From contig NZ_LJJC01000004.1 in assembly GCF_001420715.1 (NCBI RefSeq), positions 3,043,715-3,107,714 of the forward strand: a stretch of DNA of 64,000 bases, read 5' to 3'. The notes beneath the pieces are model-generated. The model was not told the origin of the DNA. It did no database searches and saw only the letters and a list, made by a program, of their open reading frames with translations. Both the position numbers and the translations under genes were made by a program. Of this stretch, positions 20,901 to 29,802 are shown one piece after another; the first letter of the stretch is position 1, and every line of letters starts with the position of its first letter. This DNA comes from Heyndrickxia shackletonii (GTDB lineage Bacteria > Bacillota > Bacilli > Bacillales > Bacillaceae_C).

Positions 20901-22933
20901 TCTACATTCACCACCCCTATACTTTGGACTTCAACGTTGGCTTCCAGTTCATTATAAGAAAGTATTGGAATCTGTGGAAAATATCGTTCAGTTACTTGCC
21001 TTACATACATTCGTACTGCTGGAGAACATAGGATGATAGGTTGAATCCCCATAGAAGATTGCTGTTCAACTTGTTTTGCGATAGCTTCTAACATACTTTG
21101 TGAATCATTCGGATCAATCGCTAAATAATTCCCATGCTCTGTTTGCTGAACACCATCTGCTATCATTTTTTCGATTTTTCCCGACAGAGTAATAACCTTT
21201 AAAGTATTACCGTTCTCAGCAAATTGATTTGTAATTTGTCTAGCAAGTGCTTGCCTTACATATTCCGTTAATAAATCAGTATCCGAGGTCATTTTTCCAA
21301 AATCAGCAAGAGTTTCGAAAATAATCGTTAAATTTCGTATAGAAACATGTTCTTTTAAAAGCTTTTGCAAAACCTTTTGGATTTCCCCAACAGATAATGG
21401 ATTCGGCGTTACTTCTTCCACTAAAATCGGGAATGTTTCTTTCACATGATCAATTAGCTGTTTTGTCTCTTGTCTTCCCAATAATTCAAAAGCGTTTGTT
21501 CTCAATATTTCCGTTATATGGGTTGAGACTACAGATGGTGGATCGACAACAGTATAGCCATAAATCTCCGCTTGCTCCTTCGCAGATTCGGTTATCCATT
21601 TCGCAGGCAATCCGAAAGAAGGCTCAATCGTATCAATTCCCTCCACCATATCATCATCTATACCAGGACTCATGGCTAAATAATGATCGAGTAATAATTC
21701 ACCTCGTCCCATTTCATTTCCTTTAATTTTCAATCGGTATTCATTTGGTTCGAGCTGAATATTATCTCTTATTCTCACAACAGGAATAACAATTCCTAAT
21801 TCAAGAGCGAGCTGCCTTCTAATCATGACGATTCGATCTAATAAATCTCCGCCTTGATTAGTATCAGCTAGTGGAATCAACCCATATCCAAATTCAAATT
21901 CTATTGGATCGATATTTAGTAGATTAATAACACTTTCCGGGCTCTTCATTTCATCTGACTGAATAACCTCTTCCATTTCGGTGAGCTCTTCTTCGTTTTG
22001 TTTTGGCACACGTGAAAGTCGGAATGCCCCTATCGCCAAAGCACCTGCAATTGGAATCGTCAAAAAATCATTAATCGGTGTAGCAATCCCTAGTAGAAAA
22101 ATCGTTGCAGCTGCAATATATAGCATTTTAGGAAAAGCTAAAAGTTGAGAAATAACATCCCTACCTAAGTTACCATCTGATGCGGCACGTGTAACAACGA
22201 TACCTGTTGCCGTGGAAATAAGTAAGGCTGGTACCTGGCTGACAATACCATCACCAACTGTTAACAGCGAAAAGTGTTGCGCAGCTTCCGCTATTCCTAA
22301 ACCTTGTTGAGTCATTCCGATAATAATCCCAAAAATTAGATTGATGGCTACGATAATAATACTGGCTATTGCATCACCTTTAACAAATTTACTTGCACCA
22401 TCCATCGCACCATAAAAATCCGCTTCACGACCAACCTTTTCACGTCTTTGCCTTGCTTCTTGGTCAGAAATCATCCCTGCATTTAAATCTGCATCAATAC
22501 TCATTTGTTTCCCCGGCATTGCATCAAGAGTAAATCTTGCTGCCACCTCGGAAACTCGCTCCGAACCTTTCGTAATAACAATAAATTGAATAATAATTAA
22601 GATTAAAAATACAACAAGTCCAACCAATATATTTCCACCGACTACAAAGGTACCGAAAGTCTCGACAACTCCACCTGCTTGACCTTTTGTTAATATAGCT
22701 CTTGTTGTAGATATATTTAATGCTAAACGGAACAATGTTAATAACAGTAAAAGCGAAGGAAACACCGAAAATTGCAATGGTTCTTTCATATTCATAGATG
22801 TTAATAATACGAGGAGAGCAAGAGAGATATTAATCAATATTAATACACTTAATAGCCATGTTGGAAAAGGTATAATCAACATAGCTACTACTAAAATAAC
22901 ACTAATGAGTACGGACATATCTCTTGCTGCCAT
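20897..22933 (-). CDS. flhA: Flagellar export gate protein FlhA
   Basis: Largest membrane protein of the flagellar type III export gate; its cytoplasmic ring docks chaperone-substrate complexes. About eight hydrophobic segments in residues 1-315, with the FHIPEP-family block LFRLALNISTTRAIL and the ion-pathway segment MPGKQMSIDADLNAG. A long soluble C-terminal half follows. 678 aa, B. subtilis 677. GGGGGG precedes the ATG. Confidence 0.97.
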   Translation of the reverse strand: MAARDMSVLISVILVVAMLIIPFPTWLLSVLILINISLALLVLLTSMNMKEPLQFSVFPSLLLLLTLFRLALNISTTRAILTKGQAGGVVETFGTFVVGGNILVGLVVFLILIIIQFIVITKGSERVSEVAARFTLDAMPGKQMSIDADLNAGMISDQEARQRREKVGREADFYGAMDGASKFVKGDAIASIIIVAINLIFGIIIGMTQQGLGIAEAAQHFSLLTVGDGIVSQVPALLISTATGIVVTRAASDGNLGRDVISQLLAFPKMLYIAAATIFLLGIATPINDFLTIPIAGALAIGAFRLSRVPKQNEEELTEMEEVIQSDEMKSPESVINLLNIDPIEFEFGYGLIPLADTNQGGDLLDRIVMIRRQLALELGIVIPVVRIRDNIQLEPNEYRLKIKGNEMGRGELLLDHYLAMSPGIDDDMVEGIDTIEPSFGLPAKWITESAKEQAEIYGYTVVDPPSVVSTHITEILRTNAFELLGRQETKQLIDHVKETFPILVEEVTPNPLSVGEIQKVLQKLLKEHVSIRNLTIIFETLADFGKMTSDTDLLTEYVRQALARQITNQFAENGNTLKVITLSGKIEKMIADGVQQTEHGNYLAIDPNDSQSMLEAIAKQVEQQSSMGIQPIILCSPAVRMYVRQVTERYFPQIPILSYNELEANVEVQSIGVVNVE

Positions 22934-22975
22934 TTTGTTTCCCCCCAGCTTTTAAGCCTTTTTTCTCAATTACAA

Positions 22976-24061
22976 CTAAATTTTATTTTTTATTCGATAA
23001 ACATAAGCCAGAATTTCTGCCACAGCCTTAAAGAATTCCTCAGGTATGGTATCTCCAATTTCGACCTGATCATATAAAGACCTTGCTAACGGACGATTTT
23101 CTATCATCATAATTTCATGTTCATTCGCGATCATCTTTATTTTTTGCGCGACATAATCAACGCCTTTGGCTATGACAAAAGGTGCATCCCTTTCATTTTC
23201 GTCATATTTTAAACAAATAGCATAATGTGTTGGATTCGTGATAATAACGTCAGCCTTTGGAACCTCTTGCATCATGCGACGCATGGCCATTTCCCTTTGT
23301 CTTTGTTTGATTTTTGACTTTATTAGTGGATCCCCTTCAGAATTTTTATACTCATCTTTTATATCTTGCTTTGACATTCTCAAGTTTTTTTCATACTCAT
23401 ATCGTTGATACAAATAATCTAGAATAGCTAAGAACAAAAGTGCAATGGAAGCAGCAAAACCCATTTGGAGGGTAAGACTTCCAATGATAGAGAGTGAATC
23501 ACCAATTGATTTATAAGACAAGCTCAATACATCGTTCATTCTTCTCCAAAGAACAAAAAACGTCACGGTTCCAACAAATGCTATTTTCAATATGGATTTT
23601 AATAATTCCATTACAGACCGCATCGAAAATATCCGTTTAAAACCTTTTATTGGATCAATCTTTTCCAATTTTGGCTGCATCGTCTCACTAGTGAAAATAA
23701 AACCCACTTGTGCAAAATTAGATGCAATTCCTGCAAATAAGGCAACTGCCAAAATCGGACCGATAATATAAGCAATTTCTTTTAAAAGTTCCACTACTAT
23801 CTTGTGGATGTTATTCTCCGTTAAATCCATTAGCATATAGTCTTGAAAGGAATGACGCAGAATCCCAAAAAGATGCGGGCCAATGAAAGATGTTCCAAAT
23901 GATAAAAACATGAAAACAGCAAGCAAACCAATTGCCGTGTTTATATCCTGGCTTTTAGCAACTTGCCCTTTTTGTTTCGCATCCTGGCGTTTTTTCGGGG
24001 TTGCTTTTTCCGTTTTATCTCCAGAAAAATACTGCAAATCCAAACGAATCCACTTCATCAT
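22976..24061 (-). CDS. flhB: Flagellar export switch protein FlhB
   Basis: Export-gate component that changes substrate specificity from hook to filament after self-cleavage. N-terminal cytoplasmic KTEKATPKKRQDAKQKGQVAKS, four membrane segments, and the autocleavage site NPTH (ITNPTHYAICLKYD) in the C-terminal part. The ATG at 24061 overlaps the fliR stop (ATGATGA) and gives MMKWIRLDLQYFSG, 361 aa, near the B. subtilis 360. The 22 codons upstream in frame lie inside fliR. Confidence 0.96.
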   Translation of the reverse strand: MMKWIRLDLQYFSGDKTEKATPKKRQDAKQKGQVAKSQDINTAIGLLAVFMFLSFGTSFIGPHLFGILRHSFQDYMLMDLTENNIHKIVVELLKEIAYIIGPILAVALFAGIASNFAQVGFIFTSETMQPKLEKIDPIKGFKRIFSMRSVMELLKSILKIAFVGTVTFFVLWRRMNDVLSLSYKSIGDSLSIIGSLTLQMGFAASIALLFLAILDYLYQRYEYEKNLRMSKQDIKDEYKNSEGDPLIKSKIKQRQREMAMRRMMQEVPKADVIITNPTHYAICLKYDENERDAPFVIAKGVDYVAQKIKMIANEHEIMMIENRPLARSLYDQVEIGDTIPEEFFKAVAEILAYVYRIKNKI

Positions 24062-24831
24062 GAACCCCCAATTAATTTCATAAGATCCCTCATCGTGTAA
24101 AACATATACTGAAACAAGTGTTGGCAAACTGAGAAAATAACTCCCATAACTACGATAAGAATAATAAAACTTACACCGATTTTAATAGGGAAACCAACCA
24201 CAAATATATTTAGCTGCGGTACTGTTCTTGCCACAATTCCTAATGCAACATCGACTAAAAACAAGGCCGCCACGACAGGAATCGACATTTGAAAAGCAAT
24301 GATGAACATCTTGCTGAAGGTTTTTATAATAAATTCAGCTAAATTCGGATCCCCGAAAGGAATCATTTTATCGATTGGAATAAACTGATAACTATAGAAA
24401 ATACCATCTAAAATAAGATGATGTCCATTCAAGACTAGTAATAGTAAAATAGCAAAACTATATAAATATTGACCTATTAAGGGACTTTGCGTACCTGTCA
24501 TCGGGTCTATAACATTAGCAATCGAGAATCCCATTTGGAAATCTATGAATCCTCCGGCTATTTGAATCGCGGAAAAAATTAAATAAGCGATAAAACCGAT
24601 AAAGAGTCCAACCATTGCCTCTTTTATAATTAACATAAAATACTTTCCATCTATCGCTAATGGATGGATATCTATGGAATAATACATTAACCATGCTAAT
24701 ACAGCCGCAAACCCTATTCGATGCATAGCTGGAATTGTTTTATAAGAAAATAGCGGCATGGTGACAAAAAAAGCCGATACCCTCATGAATATTAATAAAA
24801 AAATAGAAAAAGAAGGAATAAGATTGTCCAT
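24058..24831 (-). CDS. fliR: Flagellar export gate protein FliR
   Basis: Part of the FliPQR export pore. 257 aa with six or so hydrophobic segments; conserved segments QMGFSIANVIDPMTG and the C-terminal region. Length agrees with B. subtilis (259). The start lies 4 bases after the fliQ stop. Confidence 0.94.
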   Translation of the reverse strand: MDNLIPSFSIFLLIFMRVSAFFVTMPLFSYKTIPAMHRIGFAAVLAWLMYYSIDIHPLAIDGKYFMLIIKEAMVGLFIGFIAYLIFSAIQIAGGFIDFQMGFSIANVIDPMTGTQSPLIGQYLYSFAILLLLVLNGHHLILDGIFYSYQFIPIDKMIPFGDPNLAEFIIKTFSKMFIIAFQMSIPVVAALFLVDVALGIVARTVPQLNIFVVGFPIKIGVSFIILIVVMGVIFSVCQHLFQYMFYTMRDLMKLIGGS

Positions 24832-24835
24832 TTTA

Positions 24836-25108
24836 CTAACCTATATACCTAGTTAAATTCGAAAAAATATCACTTGCATAGGATAAGATATGACTTAGCA
24901 TCCATGGCCCAAAAAAGATTATGCCAATTAATACCGCAACTATTTTCGGAACAAATGCTAAGGTCTGTTCCTGTATTTGCGTTGTTGCTTGAAAAATACT
25001 TACAAGCAACCCGACTAGGAGAGCTATGATCAGTAATGGGCCAACTGTGATTAAGGTAATATAGACTCCTTTTTCTGCTATGGAGATAACCGTTTCTTGA
25101 CTCAACAT
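24836..25108 (-). CDS. fliQ: Flagellar export gate protein FliQ
   Basis: Small two-helix pore subunit. The signature GLLVSIFQATTQIQEQTLAFVPK is nearly invariant in Bacillus (first twenty residues given as GLLVSIFQATTQIQEQTLAF). ATG at 25108 gives 90 aa beginning MLSQETVISIAEK; AGGTG lies very close upstream, so the GTG at 25114 cannot be excluded. Confidence 0.95.
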   Translation of the reverse strand: MLSQETVISIAEKGVYITLITVGPLLIIALLVGLLVSIFQATTQIQEQTLAFVPKIVAVLIGIIFFGPWMLSHILSYASDIFSNLTRYIG

Positions 25109-25119
25109 TTTCACCTACT

Positions 25120-25785
25120 CTAAAAGCTTTGTAACAATGATTTGACGACCAGATACCATCCATCTACCAAAACAAACAATAAAATCTTAAATGGCAAAGA
25201 GATCATTACTGGCGGCAGCATCATCATCCCCATAGACATTAAAACACTAGCAACCACCATATCTATCACCAGAAAAGGAATAAATATCATAAAGCCAATT
25301 TGAAACGCTGTTTTTATTTCACTTATCGCAAATGCTGGGACAAGTGCTGTCATAGGAATATCTTCCATTTTTTTAGGTTGTTTTGCATGAGAATAATCAA
25401 GAAACAGCTGAAGATCTTTTTCTCTTGTATATTTGCTCATGAATTCTTTAAAAGGAACCGAAGCTTTATCATATGCCTGCTCTAACGTAATCTTATTATC
25501 AAATAGAGGAGTTAGTGCTTGTTCGTTTACTTGATGAAAGGTCGGCGCCATGATAAAAAAGGTCAAGAACAAAGATAGGCCGATAATCACCTGATTAGGA
25601 GGCATTTGCTGAGTGGCCAGTGATGTCCTCACAAACGATAACACAATGACAATTCTTGTAAAGGAAGTCATTAATATTAAAATACCAGGTGCAACAGAGA
25701 GAACCGTTAATAAAAGAAATAATTTTACTGCTGTCGAAACATGTTCAGGTGAACTATTATTAAAAATACTCATAAACTCATTCAT
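25120..25785 (-). CDS. fliP: Flagellar export gate protein FliP
   Basis: Core subunit of the export pore. 221 aa, with a hydrophobic N-terminal segment (about 20-40), FTRIVIVLSFVRTSL, and the C-terminal pair of membrane segments around VASVLMSMGMMMLPP and the SLPFKILLFVLVDGW end. The fliO reading frame overlaps its first codons. Confidence 0.96.
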   Translation of the reverse strand: MNEFMSIFNNSSPEHVSTAVKLFLLLTVLSVAPGILILMTSFTRIVIVLSFVRTSLATQQMPPNQVIIGLSLFLTFFIMAPTFHQVNEQALTPLFDNKITLEQAYDKASVPFKEFMSKYTREKDLQLFLDYSHAKQPKKMEDIPMTALVPAFAISEIKTAFQIGFMIFIPFLVIDMVVASVLMSMGMMMLPPVMISLPFKILLFVLVDGWYLVVKSLLQSF

Positions 25786-26452
25786 CTGAATGCTTCTCCT
25801 TTTTATCCAATTCTCTCATCATGTTGTTTCTATCCTTTTTAATATTTGATAATTGTTCCTTTAATAAGCTCTGAAAAGACGGCTGTTGTTGCGATGTTTC
25901 CGTATTCCTTTTTAACCCATTTATGCGTTTGGATAATTTACTTACAATATCTCTTGGCTCCATGGATCTTTCCATGTCCGCATCATACTGTTTGATAAAA
26001 TCATCTATTTCTGTTTGATCATCTATTTCTTTCAATAACCGAATATCTTCACCAACACCCAAAATTAATATCCGTTTTCCTGCTTTTACAATCTGTAAGG
26101 AACGGTTTCCGCCAAGCGATGTACCACCAAAATTTTGCACAAACCGATTTTGCTGATAGGACCGGCTTTTCTTATTAATAAATTTCAGTAAATAGTATAA
26201 TAATGCGATAACAACTATAAGTGCAAAAATCATTTTTACAACGTCCAAAAATGAAATAACTGGACTGCCTGAATCAGCATTAGTTTTATTTTCTTTTTGT
26301 GTGTCGCTGCTTTTCTTTGGAGTTTGTTGGTCCTTATTTTTTTGAAACATTTGATTTACATAGGTTGTCTCTGCATGGACAGTTTGATATTGTCCATACA
26401 GAGGAATAAAAAGAAAGATGACCATTAATATTTTCAATAAATTTCTAAACAA
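25778..26452 (-). CDS. fliO: Flagellar biosynthesis protein FliO/FliZ
   Basis: Helps FliP assemble into the export gate. 224 aa: N-terminal signal-like segment ending around residue 27 (YGQYQTVHA), a Lys/Asp-rich spacer, one membrane segment near 74-92, a short FliO domain (RSLQIVKAGKRILILGVGEDIRLL) and a charged cytoplasmic tail. Called FliZ in B. subtilis (219 aa), same position between cheY and fliP. Confidence 0.92.
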   Translation of the reverse strand: MFRNLLKILMVIFLFIPLYGQYQTVHAETTYVNQMFQKNKDQQTPKKSSDTQKENKTNADSGSPVISFLDVVKMIFALIVVIALLYYLLKFINKKSRSYQQNRFVQNFGGTSLGGNRSLQIVKAGKRILILGVGEDIRLLKEIDDQTEIDDFIKQYDADMERSMEPRDIVSKLSKRINGLKRNTETSQQQPSFQSLLKEQLSNIKKDRNNMMRELDKKEKHSDE

Positions 26453-26527
26453 TCTATAGACACCTTCTTATTTGTTTGCATATGGTTTAGATTATCGAAT
26501 GTTCTTCCTTAAAACATTTCCCATACA

Positions 26528-26890
26528 TTATGCTAACGTTTTTTGAATAGCCTCAATTACTCGATCTGCTTGAAATGGTTTCACAATAAAATCCTTAGCA
26601 CCAGCTTGAATGGCATCGATTACCATAGCCTGTTGACCCATTGCAGAGCACATGATCACCTTTGCATTTGGATCAATTCCTTTGATTTCCTTCAATGCAG
26701 AAATTCCATCCATTTCAGGCATGGTAATATCCATTGTGACAAGATCCGGTTTTAATTCCTTATATTTTTCAACTGCTTGTGCACCATCTGCAGCTTCCCC
26801 AACTACATCAAAGCCATTCTTCGTTAAAATATCCTTAACCATCATTCTCATAAACGCTGCATCATCAACGATTAAAATTCTGTTTGCCAT
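26528..26890 (-). CDS. cheY: Chemotaxis response regulator CheY
   Basis: Single receiver domain; phosphorylated by CheA, it binds the FliM/FliY switch. 120 aa with acidic pocket VDD (residues 8-10), phospho-acceptor D54 (VTMDITMPEMDG), Thr/Ser region MCSAMGQ and the KPF lysine. Exactly the B. subtilis length and position between fliY and fliO. Confidence 0.97.
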   Translation of the reverse strand: MANRILIVDDAAFMRMMVKDILTKNGFDVVGEAADGAQAVEKYKELKPDLVTMDITMPEMDGISALKEIKGIDPNAKVIMCSAMGQQAMVIDAIQAGAKDFIVKPFQADRVIEAIQKTLA

Positions 26891-26909
26891 TTCTATTACC
26901 CCGCTTACT

Positions 26910-28103
26910 TCATTTTAATTTTTTGATTCGATCTGTTTGGCTTACGATTTCTGTTATTCGTACACCAAAATTCTCATCTATTACAACAACTTCACCTTGA
27001 GCGATAAGTTGATTGTTTAACAAAATATCTACCGGTTCTCCGGCAAGCTTGTCTAATTCAATAATGGATCCTGAACCAAGCTCCAATATATCTTTAACTG
27101 TTCTGCTAGTCCGCCCTAATTCAACTGTTACCTGAAGCGGAATATCAAGCAGCATGTTAAGATTCTTTGTTTCAGGCACTTGAACAGGTACTTCCTGGAA
27201 ATTAGAAAATACTGCTGGTTGTACATTAATATTGCTTTGCGGTTTTTCTTTTGTTGGGCTTGATGCCGTTGCAAAAGAAGAAGTAGGGACCGCTGTATTT
27301 TGCATGGACGGCGAATAATCCGGATATGCTGCAGAATTTACAGTTTCTTGACTCATCGTCTGCGTAAAACTTGTATTTGTTTCAGGTTGTGTTATTCCAT
27401 TATCAGGCTGACTTGGTTCATCATTGTTCATCAGATCATAAACTAAGCTTTTCGCAAAGTCTAACGGAATTACTTGCATTATGGATGAATCTATTAATGT
27501 ACCAATTCTTAATCGAAACGAAATTTTTACTAGCAATTCTTGATTAGGCAGAGTTTCAGTTCCTGATCCGACTGCGAAATCGATTATATCAACAACCGGT
27601 GGTGAAATATCAACACGCTTATTAAAAACGGTAGACATGGAAGTTGCTGCAGATCCCATCATTTGATTCATTGCTTCCTGAACAGCACTAAGTTGAATTT
27701 CATCCATCATTTCTCCAGGATTTTCTCCCGTCCCACCGAGCATCAAATCTGCAATAATAGCAGCATCGGATTGTTTTATCACTAATAAATTCATTCCAGT
27801 GAATCCTTCTGTATACCTTACTTGGATGGCAACATGTGGATGTGGAAATTCATCTTTTAAATCTTCCCGCTTTATAATAGTTACTTCTGGTGTGGTTATA
27901 TCAACTTTTTGGGATAGCAGTGTAGAAAGTGCTGTTGCAGAACTCCCAAATGATATATTACCAATTTCGCCCAGTGCATCTTTTTCCATTAAGGATAAAT
28001 AATCTTCTACGCTCATTTCCTGAACATCTTCACTATCGTCGGCAGTTCCTTTTAAAAGAGCATCTATTTCTTCTTGTGATAGCATATTACTCACTGTCAT
28101 CAT
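26910..28103 (-). CDS. fliY: Flagellar switch phosphatase FliY
   Basis: Switch-complex protein that dephosphorylates CheY-P at the motor. N-terminal CheY-binding peptide MLSQEEIDALLKG, a CheC-like domain with LGEIGNISFGSSATALS and QEAMNQMMGSAATSM, a Ser/Pro/Gln-rich linker (residues 235-305) and a FliN/SpoA domain (LDIPLQVTVELGRTSRTVKD). 397 aa. The start overlaps the fliM stop. The exact start is unsure: ATG 28103, ATG 28100, or GTG 28094, all downstream of AGAGGGGGG; the GTG would give MSNMLSQ, similar to relatives. Confidence 0.95.
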   Translation of the reverse strand: MMTVSNMLSQEEIDALLKGTADDSEDVQEMSVEDYLSLMEKDALGEIGNISFGSSATALSTLLSQKVDITTPEVTIIKREDLKDEFPHPHVAIQVRYTEGFTGMNLLVIKQSDAAIIADLMLGGTGENPGEMMDEIQLSAVQEAMNQMMGSAATSMSTVFNKRVDISPPVVDIIDFAVGSGTETLPNQELLVKISFRLRIGTLIDSSIMQVIPLDFAKSLVYDLMNNDEPSQPDNGITQPETNTSFTQTMSQETVNSAAYPDYSPSMQNTAVPTSSFATASSPTKEKPQSNINVQPAVFSNFQEVPVQVPETKNLNMLLDIPLQVTVELGRTSRTVKDILELGSGSIIELDKLAGEPVDILLNNQLIAQGEVVVIDENFGVRITEIVSQTDRIKKLK

Positions 28104-29085
28104 CCCCCCCTCTTAATACTTCCAAAATTTGGATAGCCATTCTTTTTCCAACGATACCAGGCTGTCCTACAAACTTTGTTGTTCCTTCAATATTAATTTT
28201 GATTGGATCATCAATCTTCTGAACTAGTGGGATGATATCCCCTTTGTCCAGATTTAAAAAATCTTCAATCGTAATTTCAGAAGAACCTAATTGTGCCACT
28301 AATGGGATGAATGCATTCTTAAGCTTCTTTTCCATCAATTCCGTCTGGGCAGGTTCTCTTTCCTTATGATTTGTCTGCATCCAATAATGGACCGAAAGCT
28401 TTGGAATAATCGGCTCCAGTGCAACATGCGGGATACATAAATTAATCATTCCGCTGGCATCACCAATCGTTGTATTCATTGAAATGACCACGACGGTTTC
28501 ATTTGGTGACACCATTTGCAGAAATTGAGGATTTACCTCAAACTCAGACAAGTATGGATCAATATCCACCATATTTGCCCACGCCTCTTGATAATTCTCA
28601 AATGCCCGATCAAACATGTTAGACATAATCCTTTTTTCTATTTCCGTCAGGTTATCAACCTTATTGACACTTGTTCCTTTTCCACCCATGACACGATCCA
28701 TCATCGCATAAGCGATATTAGGATTGATTTCCATTAAAATTCTGCCTTCTAATGGAGGAACCTCAAAAACATTTAAAATAGTCATTTTCGGAATGGAGCG
28801 AATAAATTCCTCATATGGAATTTGATCGGCGGATGCGACAGAGATTTGCACATAAGTTCTTAACTGTGCAGAAAAGAAAGTCGTTAGTAATCTTGCAAAA
28901 TTTTCGTGGATTCTGGTTAAGCTTCTAATCTGATCCTTTGAAAATCGCAAGGCTCTTTTAAAATCATAAACTTTAACCTTTTTAGCTTCTTCTTCTTTCT
29001 TTATATCCTCTGCATTCATTTCACCAGTGGAAAGTGCAGAGAGCAAAGCATCAATTTCATTTTGCGATAATACTTCACCTGACAA
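28087..29085 (-). CDS. fliM: Flagellar motor switch protein FliM
   Basis: C-ring protein that binds CheY-P and controls rotation direction. N-terminal CheY-binding peptide LSQNEIDALLSAL, the central CheC-like domain (RSLTRIHENFARLL, MDRVMGGKG) and a C-terminal SpoA domain. I chose the TTG start at 29085 (GGAGG 8 bases upstream), giving MSGEVLSQNE and 332 aa, identical in start and length to B. subtilis; the GTG at 29094 is part of the ribosome binding site. Confidence 0.96.
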   Translation of the reverse strand: MSGEVLSQNEIDALLSALSTGEMNAEDIKKEEEAKKVKVYDFKRALRFSKDQIRSLTRIHENFARLLTTFFSAQLRTYVQISVASADQIPYEEFIRSIPKMTILNVFEVPPLEGRILMEINPNIAYAMMDRVMGGKGTSVNKVDNLTEIEKRIMSNMFDRAFENYQEAWANMVDIDPYLSEFEVNPQFLQMVSPNETVVVISMNTTIGDASGMINLCIPHVALEPIIPKLSVHYWMQTNHKEREPAQTELMEKKLKNAFIPLVAQLGSSEITIEDFLNLDKGDIIPLVQKIDDPIKINIEGTTKFVGQPGIVGKRMAIQILEVLRGGDDDSE

Positions 29086-29120
29086 TGTTCCCACCTCCTT
29101 TTAATATGCACTTCATGTTT

Positions 29121-29546
29121 TTATTGAATAACATAAGAGGTGATGTATACATTAACAACTTTACCATTTTGCATAATTTTAGATATCTTATCCTTCAAGG
29201 CCATTCTTAATTTGTCTTTCCCTTTTTGACCATCTAAATCATTAGGGCTCATTTCCGATAATTGATCAATAATAATATTTTTGACCTGAAAATCTCTCTT
29301 TGTCAGCTCTTCTTGTGCTTTTTTGCTGTCTGTTTCCAATTTGAAAGAAATTTTTATAAAGTTATTGGTCTTTAGATTAGTGGTGATTTCTGGTACATCT
29401 ACTGACTGTTTTAGAACTTCATCAATGGAAGGTGCTTTATTAGCACTTGTATGATCTAATTTATAAATAACAATAATTGCTACTGCTCCTGCTAATAAGA
29501 TTACTAATAATAATATTAACATCGTTCTCATCATTTTATTTTTCAT
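29121..29546 (-). CDS. fliL: Flagellar basal-body-associated protein FliL
   Basis: Membrane protein near the stators that supports motor torque. 141 aa with one N-terminal membrane segment (about residues 8-28) and an extracellular FliL domain ending TSYVIQ. GGAGG is well placed. It overlaps swrD by 11 bases. Confidence 0.95.
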   Translation of the reverse strand: MKNKMMRTMLILLLVILLAGAVAIIVIYKLDHTSANKAPSIDEVLKQSVDVPEITTNLKTNNFIKISFKLETDSKKAQEELTKRDFQVKNIIIDQLSEMSPNDLDGQKGKDKLRMALKDKISKIMQNGKVVNVYITSYVIQ

Positions 29547-29757
29547 CTAATCCACCTCCCATGTTAGTGCTGCCAAGTATATTTATAGATTGATAGAATA
29601 AGATTATTTGTTTATGTATATTGTCTTCATCTTCCAGCACCACAAATTTATGGCCGTTTGTTAAAGTAATCGTCGTATCGGGAAAGGATTCGATCGTTTC
29701 GATATATAGCGCATTGATTTGAAACTTCTTACCGTTTAATCGTGTAACTGTGATCAT
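29536..29757 (-). CDS. swrD: Flagellar protein SwrD/FlbD family
   Basis: Small cytoplasmic protein; its B. subtilis relative SwrD (YlzI) raises motor torque and is needed for swarming. 73 aa, with the family pattern MITVTRLNGKKFQINALYIE and TTITLTNGHKFVVLE. Position between flgE and fliL matches. There is no Shine-Dalgarno directly before the ATG; AGGGAGGG lies 35-40 bases upstream with a perfect hairpin in between (see the hairpin entry). Confidence 0.92.
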   Translation of the reverse strand: MITVTRLNGKKFQINALYIETIESFPDTTITLTNGHKFVVLEDEDNIHKQIILFYQSINILGSTNMGGGLDEK

Positions 29758-29763
29758 ATTATC

Positions 29764-29789
29764 AGGACTAAGAGGTGAGTCTTAGTCCT
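29764..29789 (-). promoter_or_regulatory. Hairpin between Shine-Dalgarno and start codon of swrD
   Basis: Perfect 10-bp stem AGGACTAAGA / TCTTAGTCCT, 6-base loop. On the transcript it is preceded by AGGGAGGGAC and followed by GATAAT-ATG. If the stem is folded out, the GGAGG core lies about 9 bases from the start codon, a normal distance. No T-run follows, so it is not a terminator. Confidence 0.7.
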
Positions 29790-29802
29790 GTCCCTCCCTA
29801 TC

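Noticed and set aside
24062-24127. 22-codon N-terminal extension of flhB
   Set aside because: It lies wholly within the fliR coding region; the ATG at 24061 overlapping the fliR stop matches the family length.
24870-25163. 97-aa open frame antisense-phase to fliQ on the same strand
   Set aside because: It overlaps fliQ and fliP in another frame and has no homology or membrane pattern; fliQ is clear.
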